Positions 1 through 6,202 of a stretch of DNA of 9,064 nt are shown one piece after another. A program made the translations under genes and the position numbers. Below the pieces are notes generated by a model that made no database searches, was not told where the DNA came from, and worked only from the letters and a program-made list of their open reading frames with translations. Every line of letters starts with the position of its first letter. The first letter of the stretch is position 1. The DNA comes from Treponema sp. (GTDB lineage: Bacteria > Spirochaetota > Spirochaetia > Treponematales > Breznakiellaceae). Location of the stretch: assembly GCA_031281685.1 (NCBI GenBank), contig JAITFA010000028.1, forward strand, positions 1-9,064, in the 5' to 3' direction.

Positions 1-326
1 GCCGCAGACAGGGCTATGTAGACCAGTTGCCTGCTGGCGAGACGGGAATTGCGCTGGTCCTGTCGTCCGATGTACTGGCTAACCACCACTGCGCCGCCAG
101 TGCAAAGAGCGGCAAAGGCGATGATGAGCAGGTTGTTGATATTGTCAACGATATTAACCGCAGAAACCGCATGTTCACCAACGCCACTCATCATAACGGT
201 ATCAGCCGCGCCCATAGTAACCGACAGAATCTGTTCGATAATAAGGGGCCACAAAAGACGGAACAAAGACCTGTTACTCCATTGTTCAGCCATACTCAGA
301 GAAGCGCCTTTTTTGTTACTGTCCAT
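1..326 (-). CDS. MATE family efflux transporter, N-terminal part (gene continues beyond the left edge)
   Basis: Reading the minus strand from ATG at 326 gives 108 uninterrupted residues before the window ends. The protein starts MDSNKKGASL and continues through LFRLLWPLIIEQILSVTMG, ADTVMMSGVGEHAVSAVN and the VVSQYIGRQD region. This matches the start of MATE (multi antimicrobial extrusion) proteins: a short cytosolic tail, a first membrane helix (about residues 21-40), an ADT.M.S..G..AVSAV loop, a second helix (about 62-82) rich in Ala and Gly, then SQYIG with charged residues. MATE proteins are cation-coupled inner-membrane exporters of about 450 residues, so roughly three quarters is missing. 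The substrate cannot be told. The start at 326 is preferred over the Met at residue 12 because an AGG (337-335 on the minus strand) lies 8 bases upstream; residue 12 has no ribosome-binding site. The gene is divergent from the ECF S-component gene across the repeat array. Confidence 0.88.
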   Translation of the reverse strand, partial: MDSNKKGASLSMAEQWSNRSLFRLLWPLIIEQILSVTMGAADTVMMSGVGEHAVSAVNIVDNINNLLIIAFAALCTGGAVVVSQYIGRQDQRNSRLASRQLVYIALSA

Positions 327-342
327 AAAATATACCTGATTT

Positions 343-371
343 AGTATAGCCCGATTCTGACAAGTACACAA
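343..371 (-). promoter_or_regulatory. Predicted sigma70-type promoter of the MATE gene
   Basis: On the minus strand a -35-like TTGTGT (371-366) is followed after 17 bases by TATACT (348-343), a 5/6 match to the -10 consensus. Transcription would start near 336, leaving only about 10 bases before the ATG at 326. The -35 box abuts the first unit of the tandem array, so array sequence fills the region upstream of the polymerase site. The -35 match is weak (3/6). Confidence 0.5.
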
Positions 372-376
372 CGCTT

Positions 377-895
377 GGTGCCAGAGACGCAGGAGCTGGT
401 GCCACAGACGCAAAGCTGGTGCCAGAGACACAGACAAGCGTTGGTGTCAGAGGCACAAGCATCAGTGCCAGACAATCGTCGGTGCCAGAGACGCAGAAGC
501 TGGTGCCAGACAAGCGGGTGCCAGAGACACAAGTTCTGGTGCCAGACAAAAGTTGGTGCCGAAAACACAAGCATCAGTACCAGAGACACAATCGCCGGCA
601 CCAGCCAAGCGCTGGTGCCAGACAAGTGTTGGTGTCAGACAAGCGTCGGTGCCAAAGCATCAGTGCCAGACAAGCGCTGGTGCCAGAGACACAATCGCCG
701 GTGCCAGAGACACAAGCATCAATGCCAGACACAAACGTTGGTGCCACAGGTGCAGGAGCTAGTACCAGACACAAGTTGGTGCCAGAGACGCAAGCAGCAG
801 TACCAGACAAAAGTTGGTACCAGAGACGTAAGCTCTGGTGTCAGAGACGTAAGCATCGGTGCCAGACAAGCGTTGGTGTCAGAGACACAAGGCAG
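377..895. repeat. Degenerate tandem repeat array, about 27 units of mainly 17 or 21 bp
   Basis: Head-to-tail units each begin GGTGCCAG or a close variant (AGTGCCAG, GGTACCAG, AGTACCAG, GGTGTCAG). Two length classes alternate irregularly: a 17-bp form such as GGTGCCAGACAAGCGTT and a 21-bp form with four extra bases (GACA) after GGTGCCAGA. Unit starts that I count are 377, 398, 418, 443, 464, 481, 502, 517, 538, 555, 576, 597, 614, 631, 648, 662, 679, 700, 721, 740, 761, 778, 799, 816, 837, 858 and 875; a few are 14-20 or 25 bp. With the preceding CT or TT, the core (CTGGTGCCAG; CTGGTACCAG when perfect) is a near-palindrome. Long open frames cross the array on both strands, but 17-bp units break any constant frame, so it is not read as protein-coding. 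There are no unique spacers, so it is not a CRISPR. The array fills most of the gap between two divergent genes. Confidence 0.9.
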
Positions 896-912
896 CGAGC
901 CGTTGCCGTGCG

Positions 913-940
913 TTGACAAGCTGTTCATGAGACTTATACT
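913..940 (+). promoter_or_regulatory. Predicted sigma70-type promoter of the ECF S-component gene
   Basis: A perfect -35 TTGACA (913-918) is followed after 16 bases by TATACT (935-940, 5/6 match to TATAAT). The start of transcription would be near 947, giving a leader of about 36 bases that holds a strong Shine-Dalgarno GGAGG at 972-976, 6 bases before the ATG at 983. The promoter begins just outside the right end of the array, and no riboswitch would fit in the short leader. Confidence 0.65.
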
Positions 941-982
941 GTATGCGGATGCTGAGAGGCGTCCTATAATCGGAGGTTTTTT

Positions 983-1537
983 ATGGAAAAGAAACTGCTT
1001 TCGGTCAGGTCGATTGTCGCCATTGGAATTGGCGCGGCGATCATGTTCGTGCTGATGCGCTTCGTGGCGATTCCATCCGGCGTGCCTAACACCAATCTCA
1101 ACCTATCCAGCGCGATTGTCGCCCTGTTCGCGGCAATATTCGGGCCGCTGGTGGGGCTGCTCATCGGCTTCATCGGACATACGCTGACCGACCTTACTTG
1201 GGGCGGGGTCTGGTGGAGCTGGGTCATCGCCGACGCCTTTTACGGACTGGCGATTGGCCTGTTCTGGAAACTCTTTGCCATTGAGGATGGCAACTTTGGC
1301 GTTAAAAAGATCGTGCTGTTTAACGTTGTCCAGATCGCGGCAAACGCGGTAACGTGGATCGGCGTTGCCGCCACCCTCGACATAGTCATCTACGCGGAAC
1401 CGGCTGAGAAGGTTTACCTGCAAGGCGTTACCGCGGCGGGGCTGAACAGCGCGGTAACGCTTGTCTTGGGTACGATTCTGACCTTAGGCTATGCGCGTAC
1501 CAGAATCAGGGCGGGCAGTCTGCGGGAGGACGCCTGA
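983..1537 (+). CDS. ECF transporter S component, UPF0397 family
   Basis: This 184-residue membrane protein is the substrate-binding S subunit of an energy-coupling factor (ECF) vitamin/micronutrient importer. Family hallmarks are visible: VRSIVAIGIGAA near the N-terminus (residues 8-19), RFVAIPSGVPNTN (26-38), the FGPLVGLLIGFIGHTLTDL block (53-71) and WWSWVIADAFYGLAIGL (77-93). Further helices lie at about 108-134 and 145-170. The length agrees with the usual size of about 180 residues for UPF0397. No ECF ATPase or EcfT gene follows, so it probably uses a shared energising module encoded elsewhere (group II arrangement). The substrate of this family is not established and nothing here defines it. 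The start is fixed by GGAGG 6 bases upstream. The gene faces away from the MATE gene, and a decayed frame follows directly. Confidence 0.88.
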   Translation: MEKKLLSVRSIVAIGIGAAIMFVLMRFVAIPSGVPNTNLNLSSAIVALFAAIFGPLVGLLIGFIGHTLTDLTWGGVWWSWVIADAFYGLAIGLFWKLFAIEDGNFGVKKIVLFNVVQIAANAVTWIGVAATLDIVIYAEPAEKVYLQGVTAAGLNSAVTLVLGTILTLGYARTRIRAGSLREDA

Positions 1538-1802
1538 CAAGGCGCGGCTCTCAACGGTGGGTGCGGACAACGTGGCGCTTTTCGTGAACCGCAGACTTGT
1601 TTCGCGGGCTTGATGTTCAGCCTTACACCAACGACAAGAACGAAAATGCCATCTGCCGCGCCGCACTTGAACGGGCGAAAACGAGTATGTGGCGCTGCCC
1701 ACTGTCTATTTCGCCTCTCACACAGGTGTTACAGAAATAGCTGGTCAACTGCCGGCCAGCATCATAGCTCTGCTTAGCGCTTATGCCAGAGGTAGGCGGT
1801 GA
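1536..1802 (+). pseudogene. Possible decayed coding region downstream of the S-component gene (family not recognised)
   Basis: Three pieces join into a protein-like stretch. Frame A (from 1536) reads DKARLSTVGADNVALFVNRR and then stops at 1611-1613. The next frame (from 1609) reads LDVQPYTNDKNENAICRAALERAK. From 1680 the first frame resumes with NEYVALPTVYFASHTGVTEIAG and runs to the stop at 1800-1802. The two switches correspond to one extra base in a GGG run (near 1606-1608) and one lost base in an AAAA run (1678-1681), and they cancel out. A GGGAGGA at 1524-1530 inside the end of the S-component gene would suit a coupled start, but no good start codon is seen. I cannot name the family. Short open stretches of this size also occur by chance, so this is tentative. 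The remaining bases up to 1900 hold only the regulatory sites listed separately. Confidence 0.3.
1740..1760 (+). other. Small stem-loop without T-tract
   Basis: GCTGGTC (1740-1746) can pair with GGCCAGC (1754-1760), with one G-T wobble and a 7-base loop. It lies about 200 bases after the S-component gene and has no following run of T, so it is at best a weak terminator or processing site. Confidence 0.25.
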
Positions 1803-1813
1803 ACCGGTTAACC
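1802..1813. promoter_or_regulatory. Overlapping palindromes upstream of lacI-type gene, candidate operator
   Basis: AACCGGTT (1802-1809) is a perfect 8-base palindrome, and GGTTAACC (1806-1813) is a second one sharing four bases with it. LacI-family operators are typically palindromes with a central CG, so AACCGGTT is a reasonable candidate site for the regulator encoded 90 bases downstream. No second copy is seen near the solute-binding protein gene, which weakens the case. Confidence 0.35.
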
Positions 1814-1865
1814 ATAATAAACACGACTATACCAGCTTATACTACAAAAAATTCCTAAATACCTA

Positions 1866-1894
1866 TTTACATTGTAAACTTAGAGAGTTATACT
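1866..1894 (+). promoter_or_regulatory. Predicted promoter of the LacI-family gene with overlapping palindromic operator
   Basis: TTTACA (1866-1871) and TATACT (1889-1894) are 17 bases apart, a good sigma70-type arrangement. The -35 box is also the left arm of a perfect palindrome, TTTACA-T-TGTAAA (1866-1878), suggesting autorepression by a protein bound there. The expected transcription start, about 7 bases after the -10 box, falls on or next to the ATG at 1901, so the message may be leaderless. Consistent with that, no good Shine-Dalgarno lies at the usual distance; only AGAGAG at 1882-1887. Confidence 0.55.
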
Positions 1895-1900
1895 AGCATT

Positions 1901-2971
1901 ATGATGGTTAAACGGTTAAACGATGATAACGATGGAAAGACCAAACGGGCAACGATCAAGGACATTGCTAGGGAAACTGGGGTTTCAGTGGCCACGGTTT
2001 CGTACATTCTCAACGGGAAGAAGTCTATCTCCGACGAGACAAAGGCTAAGGTAAACGCCGCCATAGCGCAGCTTGACTATGTGCCAGATAGCGCTGCCCG
2101 CAGTCTTTCCACCAAGGATTCCCTGCTCATCGGTATCGTCATTCCCCAGACAGAACCGGGAAGCAGGCTAATGTTTGAGAACCCTTTCTACAGCGAACTG
2201 TTCAGCGCCATTGAATACGAGACGCGCTTGCATGGCTATCATCTGTTCATTTCCGGTACGGGAGTGGATGAAAGCTACCTTTATTTGGCGCGAAAGCGAA
2301 ATCTGGACGGGATCATCGCTATCGGGGTTTATCCTGATGAATTCTATCAGGAGGTGAAAAAGAGCAAAATCCCGCTCGTGCTGATTGACAGTTACTGCGG
2401 CGATAATCACTGCCATAACATCAGGATTGATGACAGCTACGGTAGCTATCTCGCGGCAAGTTACCTTCTTAATCGGGGACACCGCGACATCGCATTTTTT
2501 TCCGGACAATTGCGCAACAATGGGGTAATGCATAAGCGGCTGGAGGGTTTCGAGCAGGCAATGAAAGAACAGGGGCTGCCAGTGCGGAAAGCTACTGTGT
2601 TTGAGGGAAATATCGATCTCGAAAATGGCTGTATCCTTGCGCGCCGTCTGCTTGATGCAAAACTGCCAGTAACAGCAGTGCTTGCCGCCGCAGACATTCT
2701 GGCAATCGGCGCGATGAAGGGCTTGAGCGAGGCAGGTCTGCGTATCCCTGATGATATTTCCATAATCGGTTTTGACGATCTCCAGATCATCGGGTATCTT
2801 AACCCCGGTTTAACTACCATACGGCAGGAGATAGCCCTGAAGGGGAAGAAGGCGGTGGATATACTGGTTCAGAATATCAAGACGCCAGATTTAACCAAAC
2901 GGGAAGAGGTTTTGCCCCTCAGTGTGGTGGAACGGGATTCGGTAAAGACTCTGAGTAAGGAGGCGCCATGA
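1901..2971 (+). CDS. LacI family transcriptional regulator
   Basis: This 356-residue DNA-binding regulator probably controls the adjacent sugar transport and hydrolase operon. The helix-turn-helix is at residues 18-38 (TIKDIARETGVSVATVSYIL), followed by the typical YVPDSAARSLS hinge-helix segment (60-70). The rest is a periplasmic-binding-protein-like effector domain: LLIGIVIPQ (about 75-83), NPFYSEL, DGIIAIG, IPLVLID, the SYGSYLAASYLLNRGHRDIAFFSG block, AVLAAADILAIGAMKGL and ISIIGFDDLQIIGYLNPGLTTI. Length fits the family (about 330-360). There is a 16-residue charged extension before the HTH; the only in-frame starts are the two adjacent ATG codons at 1901 and 1904. It precedes the transporter genes by 177 bases on the same strand. 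By family precedent it would be a repressor released by a sugar ligand, but the ligand is unknown. Confidence 0.93.
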   Translation: MMVKRLNDDNDGKTKRATIKDIARETGVSVATVSYILNGKKSISDETKAKVNAAIAQLDYVPDSAARSLSTKDSLLIGIVIPQTEPGSRLMFENPFYSELFSAIEYETRLHGYHLFISGTGVDESYLYLARKRNLDGIIAIGVYPDEFYQEVKKSKIPLVLIDSYCGDNHCHNIRIDDSYGSYLAASYLLNRGHRDIAFFSGQLRNNGVMHKRLEGFEQAMKEQGLPVRKATVFEGNIDLENGCILARRLLDAKLPVTAVLAAADILAIGAMKGLSEAGLRIPDDISIIGFDDLQIIGYLNPGLTTIRQEIALKGKKAVDILVQNIKTPDLTKREEVLPLSVVERDSVKTLSKEAP

Positions 2972-2986
2972 AGCCAACATAAAGCA

Positions 2987-3010
2987 CCGTCATGCCAAGA
3001 GGCACGACGG
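2987..3010 (+). other. Intergenic stem-loop after the LacI-family gene
   Basis: CCGTCATGCC (2987-2996) pairs with GGCACGACGG (3001-3010) around an AAGA tetraloop. This is a ten-pair stem with one A-C mismatch, which becomes a G-U wobble if read on the minus strand. No T-run follows, so it is not a classical intrinsic terminator. It could attenuate or protect the end of the regulator message. Confidence 0.4.
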
Positions 3011-3019
3011 GCAAGGAAA

Positions 3020-3037
3020 CGCTCCCCGCCAGGAGCG
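3020..3037 (+). other. Second intergenic stem-loop
   Basis: CGCTCC (3020-3025) and GGAGCG (3032-3037) form a perfect 6-bp stem with a 6-base loop, starting 9 bases after the stronger hairpin. The following bases are not T-rich. Together the two hairpins separate the regulator from the transport operon. Confidence 0.35.
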
Positions 3038-3116
3038 CTGTCCCAAAACAAAAGCGGTTGATTGCTCTGTTCTAGCTAGTATGCGCTATGAGGACAAAAA
3101 GGGCAATCAGAGAAAA

Positions 3117-3130
3117 TGTACTATACTACA
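3117..3130 (+). promoter_or_regulatory. -10 box inside an imperfect palindrome before the solute-binding protein gene
   Basis: TGTACTATACTACA (3117-3130) matches its own reverse complement at 12 of 14 positions and contains TATACT (3122-3127), a likely -10 box. A poor -35 (AGGGCA, 3100-3105, 16-base spacing) suggests a weak or regulated promoter. The 9-mer TATACTACA also occurs upstream of the regulator at 1838-1846. A repressor bound here would block polymerase. Transcription would begin near 3134, just ahead of the Shine-Dalgarno. Confidence 0.4.
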
Positions 3131-3136
3131 CTTCTT

Positions 3137-3151
3137 AAGGAGAAAATTGTG
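3137..3151 (+). promoter_or_regulatory. Shine-Dalgarno and GTG start deciding the solute-binding protein start
   Basis: AAGGAG at 3137-3142, six bases, then GTG at 3149-3151. This is the best ribosome-binding site near this gene's 5' end and places the signal peptide correctly, so the upstream in-frame ATG at 3116 is rejected. Confidence 0.8.
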
Positions 3152-4441
3152 AAAACCACAATGCTACGGAATCTTTTTGTCTTGGCGCTTGCTGCCATGA
3201 CACTACCAGTCTGTTTTGCCGCCGGTAAAGCAGAGCCTTCGGAAAACGCGCAAAGCGCGCAGAGCGCACTCACCATTACCTTTGATCAGTTTTCAGGATC
3301 AGGGGATAACGAGATGTATCTACGGCAGATGATCGATCTGTACACAAAGGCAAACCCGAATGTTACGATCAAGTTGCAATCCTATGGCTACGATGATTAT
3401 TTCAGGCAGCTTACCGCGAAGGTCTCCGCAGGGCAGGCGGCGGATGTCTTTGAGCTTAACTATGAGAACTTTGTCGCCTACGCGAAAAACGGCTCGCTGC
3501 TGGCGCTGGATGACATTATTAAGGAAGAAAACATTGCCATATCGCGCTATAACCCAAAGGCGCTGAACGCCTTTAACACAGATGGCAAACAGTACGGCGT
3601 TCCCAACAGCTTTTCAAACGTGGTGCTGATCTACAACAAGGCGCTGTTTGACCGAGCCGACATTCCCTATCCCACCAATGACTGGAAGTGGGCAGACGTG
3701 ATGGCTGCCGCCGAAAAGATTCGTGCGCTGGGAGCCGGTATCTTTGGCTACTATCACCCGCTTTCGTTCAACGAGTTTTACAAGGTAGCGGCGCAAAATG
3801 GCGGCAGTTTTCTGAATCAAGCCGGAACACAGTTTACCATCAATACGCCGGCAAACCTTGAAACCCTCTCGTACTTGGTCAATATGCAGCGCCAGTCCAA
3901 TGTAATGCCTACTCCTGAACAGATGGGTGGTATGGGCGATTGGGACCTCTTCAAATCAGGACGCCTGGGCATGATTATAACCGGCATCTGGGCATTCCCC
4001 GATTTTACGAGGGACTGCGACTTTGACTGGGATATTGTGGTGGAGCCGGGTAATAAGCAAAAAGCCACACACTTCTTCTCCAACGGCTATGTGATCAAGC
4101 GGAACAGCGCTGTTTCCCGCGAGGCGGCAAAGTTCATCGCCTTTATCTCATCGAATCCGCAGGCAACACAGATACGCCTTGATGCCGCATGGGAGCTTCC
4201 ACCAGTAACCGATAGCGCGATCATCGCACTATACAAGGCAAAAACGCCGCCAGCCAACCGTGAAGCGGTGTTTAGCAGCATGGATTACCTCGTAACGCCG
4301 CCAGTCATAACCCAGTTTGCCCAACTACAGGATATTGTAAGCCGGCATCTGAACGAGGCGGCTGCGGGCAGGGTAACGCCAGAGGCGGCGCTTGCAAATA
4401 TGGAAGCGGAGTGTCTGCGAAACATTGATCTTTCCAAATAA
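3149..4441 (+). CDS. ABC sugar transporter, extracellular solute-binding protein family 1
   Basis: This exported 430-residue protein captures a carbohydrate and delivers it to the two permeases encoded next. I choose GTG at 3149 because AAGGAG (3137-3142) sits 6 bases upstream; the longer ATG start at 3116 would add 11 residues, lacks a ribosome-binding site and would lie on the predicted promoter. From the GTG the protein has a clean signal peptide: positively charged start (K2, R7), hydrophobic core (about 9-22), then CFAAGKAEP. Cleavage after A24 or A25 is plausible. C22 follows L-P-V, a poor lipobox, so lipidation is possible but not favoured. The mature part shows family-1 traits: TITFDQFSGSGDN, a YFRQLTAKVSAGQAADVFEL region, GKQYGVPNSFSNVVLIYNK, and later LFKSGRLGMIITGIWAFPDF. 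It fits CUT1-type oligosaccharide binding proteins. The exact ligand cannot be deduced, although the GH31 partner suggests an alpha-linked glycoside. Confidence 0.92.
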   Translation: MKTTMLRNLFVLALAAMTLPVCFAAGKAEPSENAQSAQSALTITFDQFSGSGDNEMYLRQMIDLYTKANPNVTIKLQSYGYDDYFRQLTAKVSAGQAADVFELNYENFVAYAKNGSLLALDDIIKEENIAISRYNPKALNAFNTDGKQYGVPNSFSNVVLIYNKALFDRADIPYPTNDWKWADVMAAAEKIRALGAGIFGYYHPLSFNEFYKVAAQNGGSFLNQAGTQFTINTPANLETLSYLVNMQRQSNVMPTPEQMGGMGDWDLFKSGRLGMIITGIWAFPDFTRDCDFDWDIVVEPGNKQKATHFFSNGYVIKRNSAVSREAAKFIAFISSNPQATQIRLDAAWELPPVTDSAIIALYKAKTPPANREAVFSSMDYLVTPPVITQFAQLQDIVSRHLNEAAAGRVTPEAALANMEAECLRNIDLSK

Positions 4442-4456
4442 CAAGGGACAAAGCCG

Positions 4457-5371
4457 ATGAATACTAATAAACGAAATACCCTTGCGGCGCTTCCCTATCT
4501 GTTACCGAGTTTTATCGGCTTTGTCCTCTTTAGCGCGGCGCCAATGGCCGTGCTACTGTTGGTCAGCCTGACGGACTGGAACGCGCTCGGTGAGCTTACC
4601 CTGTTTCAGGATGCCGGTGCTTTTATGGCGGAGTATTTTTCCGGCTTCGCCAATTATCAGGCGATCTTTTCAAGCGCGGAACTCTACCAGACTCTGGGCA
4701 ATGTCCTGAAATTTGTGGCGCTCTATATTCCGCTCATGCTTGTATCGTCTTTTTGTATTGCGCTCATCCTCAATCGGGGGCGAGGCACAGGCATTTTTCG
4801 CGTCATCTACTATGTTCCGGTTATCACTTCGTGGGTAGCAGGCGCGTTGATCTGGAAATGGGCGCTTAGTCCCGACTATGGCGTTATCAACGGCATACTG
4901 GCGCTGTTTGGCGTAAAGGGACCAACCTGGCTGCAAAGTCCGGTCTGGGCTATGCCGGGCGTTGTACTAGCCTCGGTCTGGAAGGATTCAGGTTACTTCG
5001 GTCTCATGCTCTTCGCCGGACTGCGCGGCATCGACAATGGGTACTACGAGGCAGCGGACATTGACGGCGCGGGAAAGCTAAGGCAAACCCTGCGCATTAC
5101 CCTGCCGCTGCTGTCGCCAGTGATGTTTTTTGTGGTCATTATCAGCATGATAAACTCGTTTCAGATTTTCCCCCAAGTGATGATCATGACGCCTGACGGC
5201 GGCCCGGGCGGCTCTACAATGGTGATGGTAGAACGGATATACCGTTACGCCTTTCGATACTACCAGATGGGCTACGCATCCGCGCTCTCTTGGGTGTTAT
5301 TGGTCATCATTTTAATTTTTACATTTATCCAAATGAAATTACAGGACAGGTGGGTAACCTATGATACCTAA
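4457..5371 (+). CDS. Carbohydrate ABC transporter permease, MalF/UgpA type
   Basis: This is a 304-residue inner-membrane permease of a CUT1 sugar importer. The first helix lies at about residues 12-37 (LPYLLPSFIGFVLFSAAPMA), and several more follow (about 83-105, 113-135, 163-187, 221-241, 276-293). The conserved cytoplasmic EAA loop, which docks on the ATPase, is clear at 198-217 (EAADIDGAGKLRQTLRITLP), including the invariant Gly. The TPDGGPGGSTMVMVERIYR segment (245-263) after it is typical of MalF/UgpA-like subunits. The ATG at 4457 has AAGGGA (4443-4448) 8 bases upstream and starts 15 bases after the binding-protein stop. Its 3' end overlaps the next permease by 11 bases, so the two are translationally coupled. 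Confidence 0.94.
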   Translation: MNTNKRNTLAALPYLLPSFIGFVLFSAAPMAVLLLVSLTDWNALGELTLFQDAGAFMAEYFSGFANYQAIFSSAELYQTLGNVLKFVALYIPLMLVSSFCIALILNRGRGTGIFRVIYYVPVITSWVAGALIWKWALSPDYGVINGILALFGVKGPTWLQSPVWAMPGVVLASVWKDSGYFGLMLFAGLRGIDNGYYEAADIDGAGKLRQTLRITLPLLSPVMFFVVIISMINSFQIFPQVMIMTPDGGPGGSTMVMVERIYRYAFRYYQMGYASALSWVLLVIILIFTFIQMKLQDRWVTYDT

Positions 5372-6200
5372 AGCAAAGGCAAAGAAAGTAATCGGCGCGA
5401 TGTTATTTTACGTCGCTGCAGCGGCGCTTGCCACTATTGTTTGCATCCCGTTTTTCTGGATGATCTCAACCTCGCTTAAAAGCCGAGGCGCACTTGTAAG
5501 CATTCCGCTCGAATGGCTTCCCCAAAAGCCCAGTTTTGATTCCTACCAGAAACTGTTTGCCATACCGAATTTTGGTCGCTCGATTGTCAATAGTTTTTAT
5601 CTTGCGATCATCTGTACCATTAGCAACTTGCTCTGCTCGGCGATGGCTTCATTCGCGCTTACCAAAATACCGTTTAAGGGACAACAGGCGGTGTTCAATC
5701 TGTACCTTGTCTCGATGATGATACCAGCACAGGTAACCTTTATCCCCATATTTATCATTATGTCAAAACTGGGGCTTACGAATAATCTGAGCGCGTTTAT
5801 GCTGCTGCAACTATTCAACGCCTTTAGTATTTTCATGCTGCGACAGCGGATGAAGACCATCAACAACGCCTATATTGAGGCGGCGATGATCGACGGAGCC
5901 TCATACCGTTTCATTTTTTGGCGAATCATACTGCCGCTCTGTTCCGCGACGCTGGCAACGCTGGCGATTCTCGGCTTTATGCAATCGTGGAACGACTATC
6001 TGTTGCCGCTCGTTCTCTTGAGCGACCGCGCAAAAACAACGCTGCCGGTACTGCTTAGTACCCTCTCAAGTGAATATAGCAATCAGTATAACCTGATGAT
6101 GGCTGGTTCGCTCGTATCCATCATACCAATTCTGATCGTCTATATTTTTATGCAACAGTATTTTAAGGAAGGTCTCTCCGTAGGCGGTATCAAGGGCTAA
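5361..6200 (+). CDS. Carbohydrate ABC transporter permease, MalG/UgpE type
   Basis: This 279-residue protein is the second permease and pairs with the preceding one. It shows the N-terminal helix (about 10-36) ending in FFWMISTSLKSRG, which is the typical MalG-type motif, then a NSFYLAIICTISNLLCSAMASFAL helix region and the EAA loop at 173-192 (EAAMIDGASYRFIFWRIILP). Near the C-terminus is SWNDYLLPLVLL, also characteristic. The start ATG (5361) lies inside the end of the previous gene and has AGGTGG (5348-5353) 7 bases upstream. It is followed after two bases by the GH31 gene. No ATPase gene is present in the locus, so the transporter probably shares a multitask ATPase. Confidence 0.94.
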   Translation: MIPKAKAKKVIGAMLFYVAAAALATIVCIPFFWMISTSLKSRGALVSIPLEWLPQKPSFDSYQKLFAIPNFGRSIVNSFYLAIICTISNLLCSAMASFALTKIPFKGQQAVFNLYLVSMMIPAQVTFIPIFIIMSKLGLTNNLSAFMLLQLFNAFSIFMLRQRMKTINNAYIEAAMIDGASYRFIFWRIILPLCSATLATLAILGFMQSWNDYLLPLVLLSDRAKTTLPVLLSTLSSEYSNQYNLMMAGSLVSIIPILIVYIFMQQYFKEGLSVGGIKG

Positions 6201-6202
6201 TC

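Noticed and set aside
27..344. Plus-strand open frame of 105 residues at the left end
   Set aside because: It is antisense to the MATE coding sequence, whose translation clearly matches that family.
377..895. CRISPR array
   Set aside because: Units follow each other directly without unique spacers, vary in length and sequence, and no cas genes are nearby.
375..1055. A 226-residue plus-strand open frame (VPETQ / WCQ repeats), and several shorter frames on both strands over the array
   Set aside because: The array simply lacks stop codons in several frames at once. The 17-bp units shift the frame, so no amino-acid repeat is maintained, and the long frame runs into the well-supported S-component gene in another frame.
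2081..2096. A sequence in the LacI-type gene (GTGCCAGATAGCGCTG) resembling an array unit
   Set aside because: It encodes the conserved hinge motif VPDSAAR of LacI-family proteins, so the similarity to the 17-bp unit is most likely chance.
2987..3037. Intrinsic terminator after the LacI-type gene
   Set aside because: The stems are real, but no run of T follows either of them, so a classical Rho-independent terminator cannot be claimed.
3116..3148. Upstream ATG as start of the solute-binding protein
   Set aside because: It has no ribosome-binding site, adds a non-signal-like extension and overlaps the predicted -10 box; the GTG at 3149 with AAGGAG is better.
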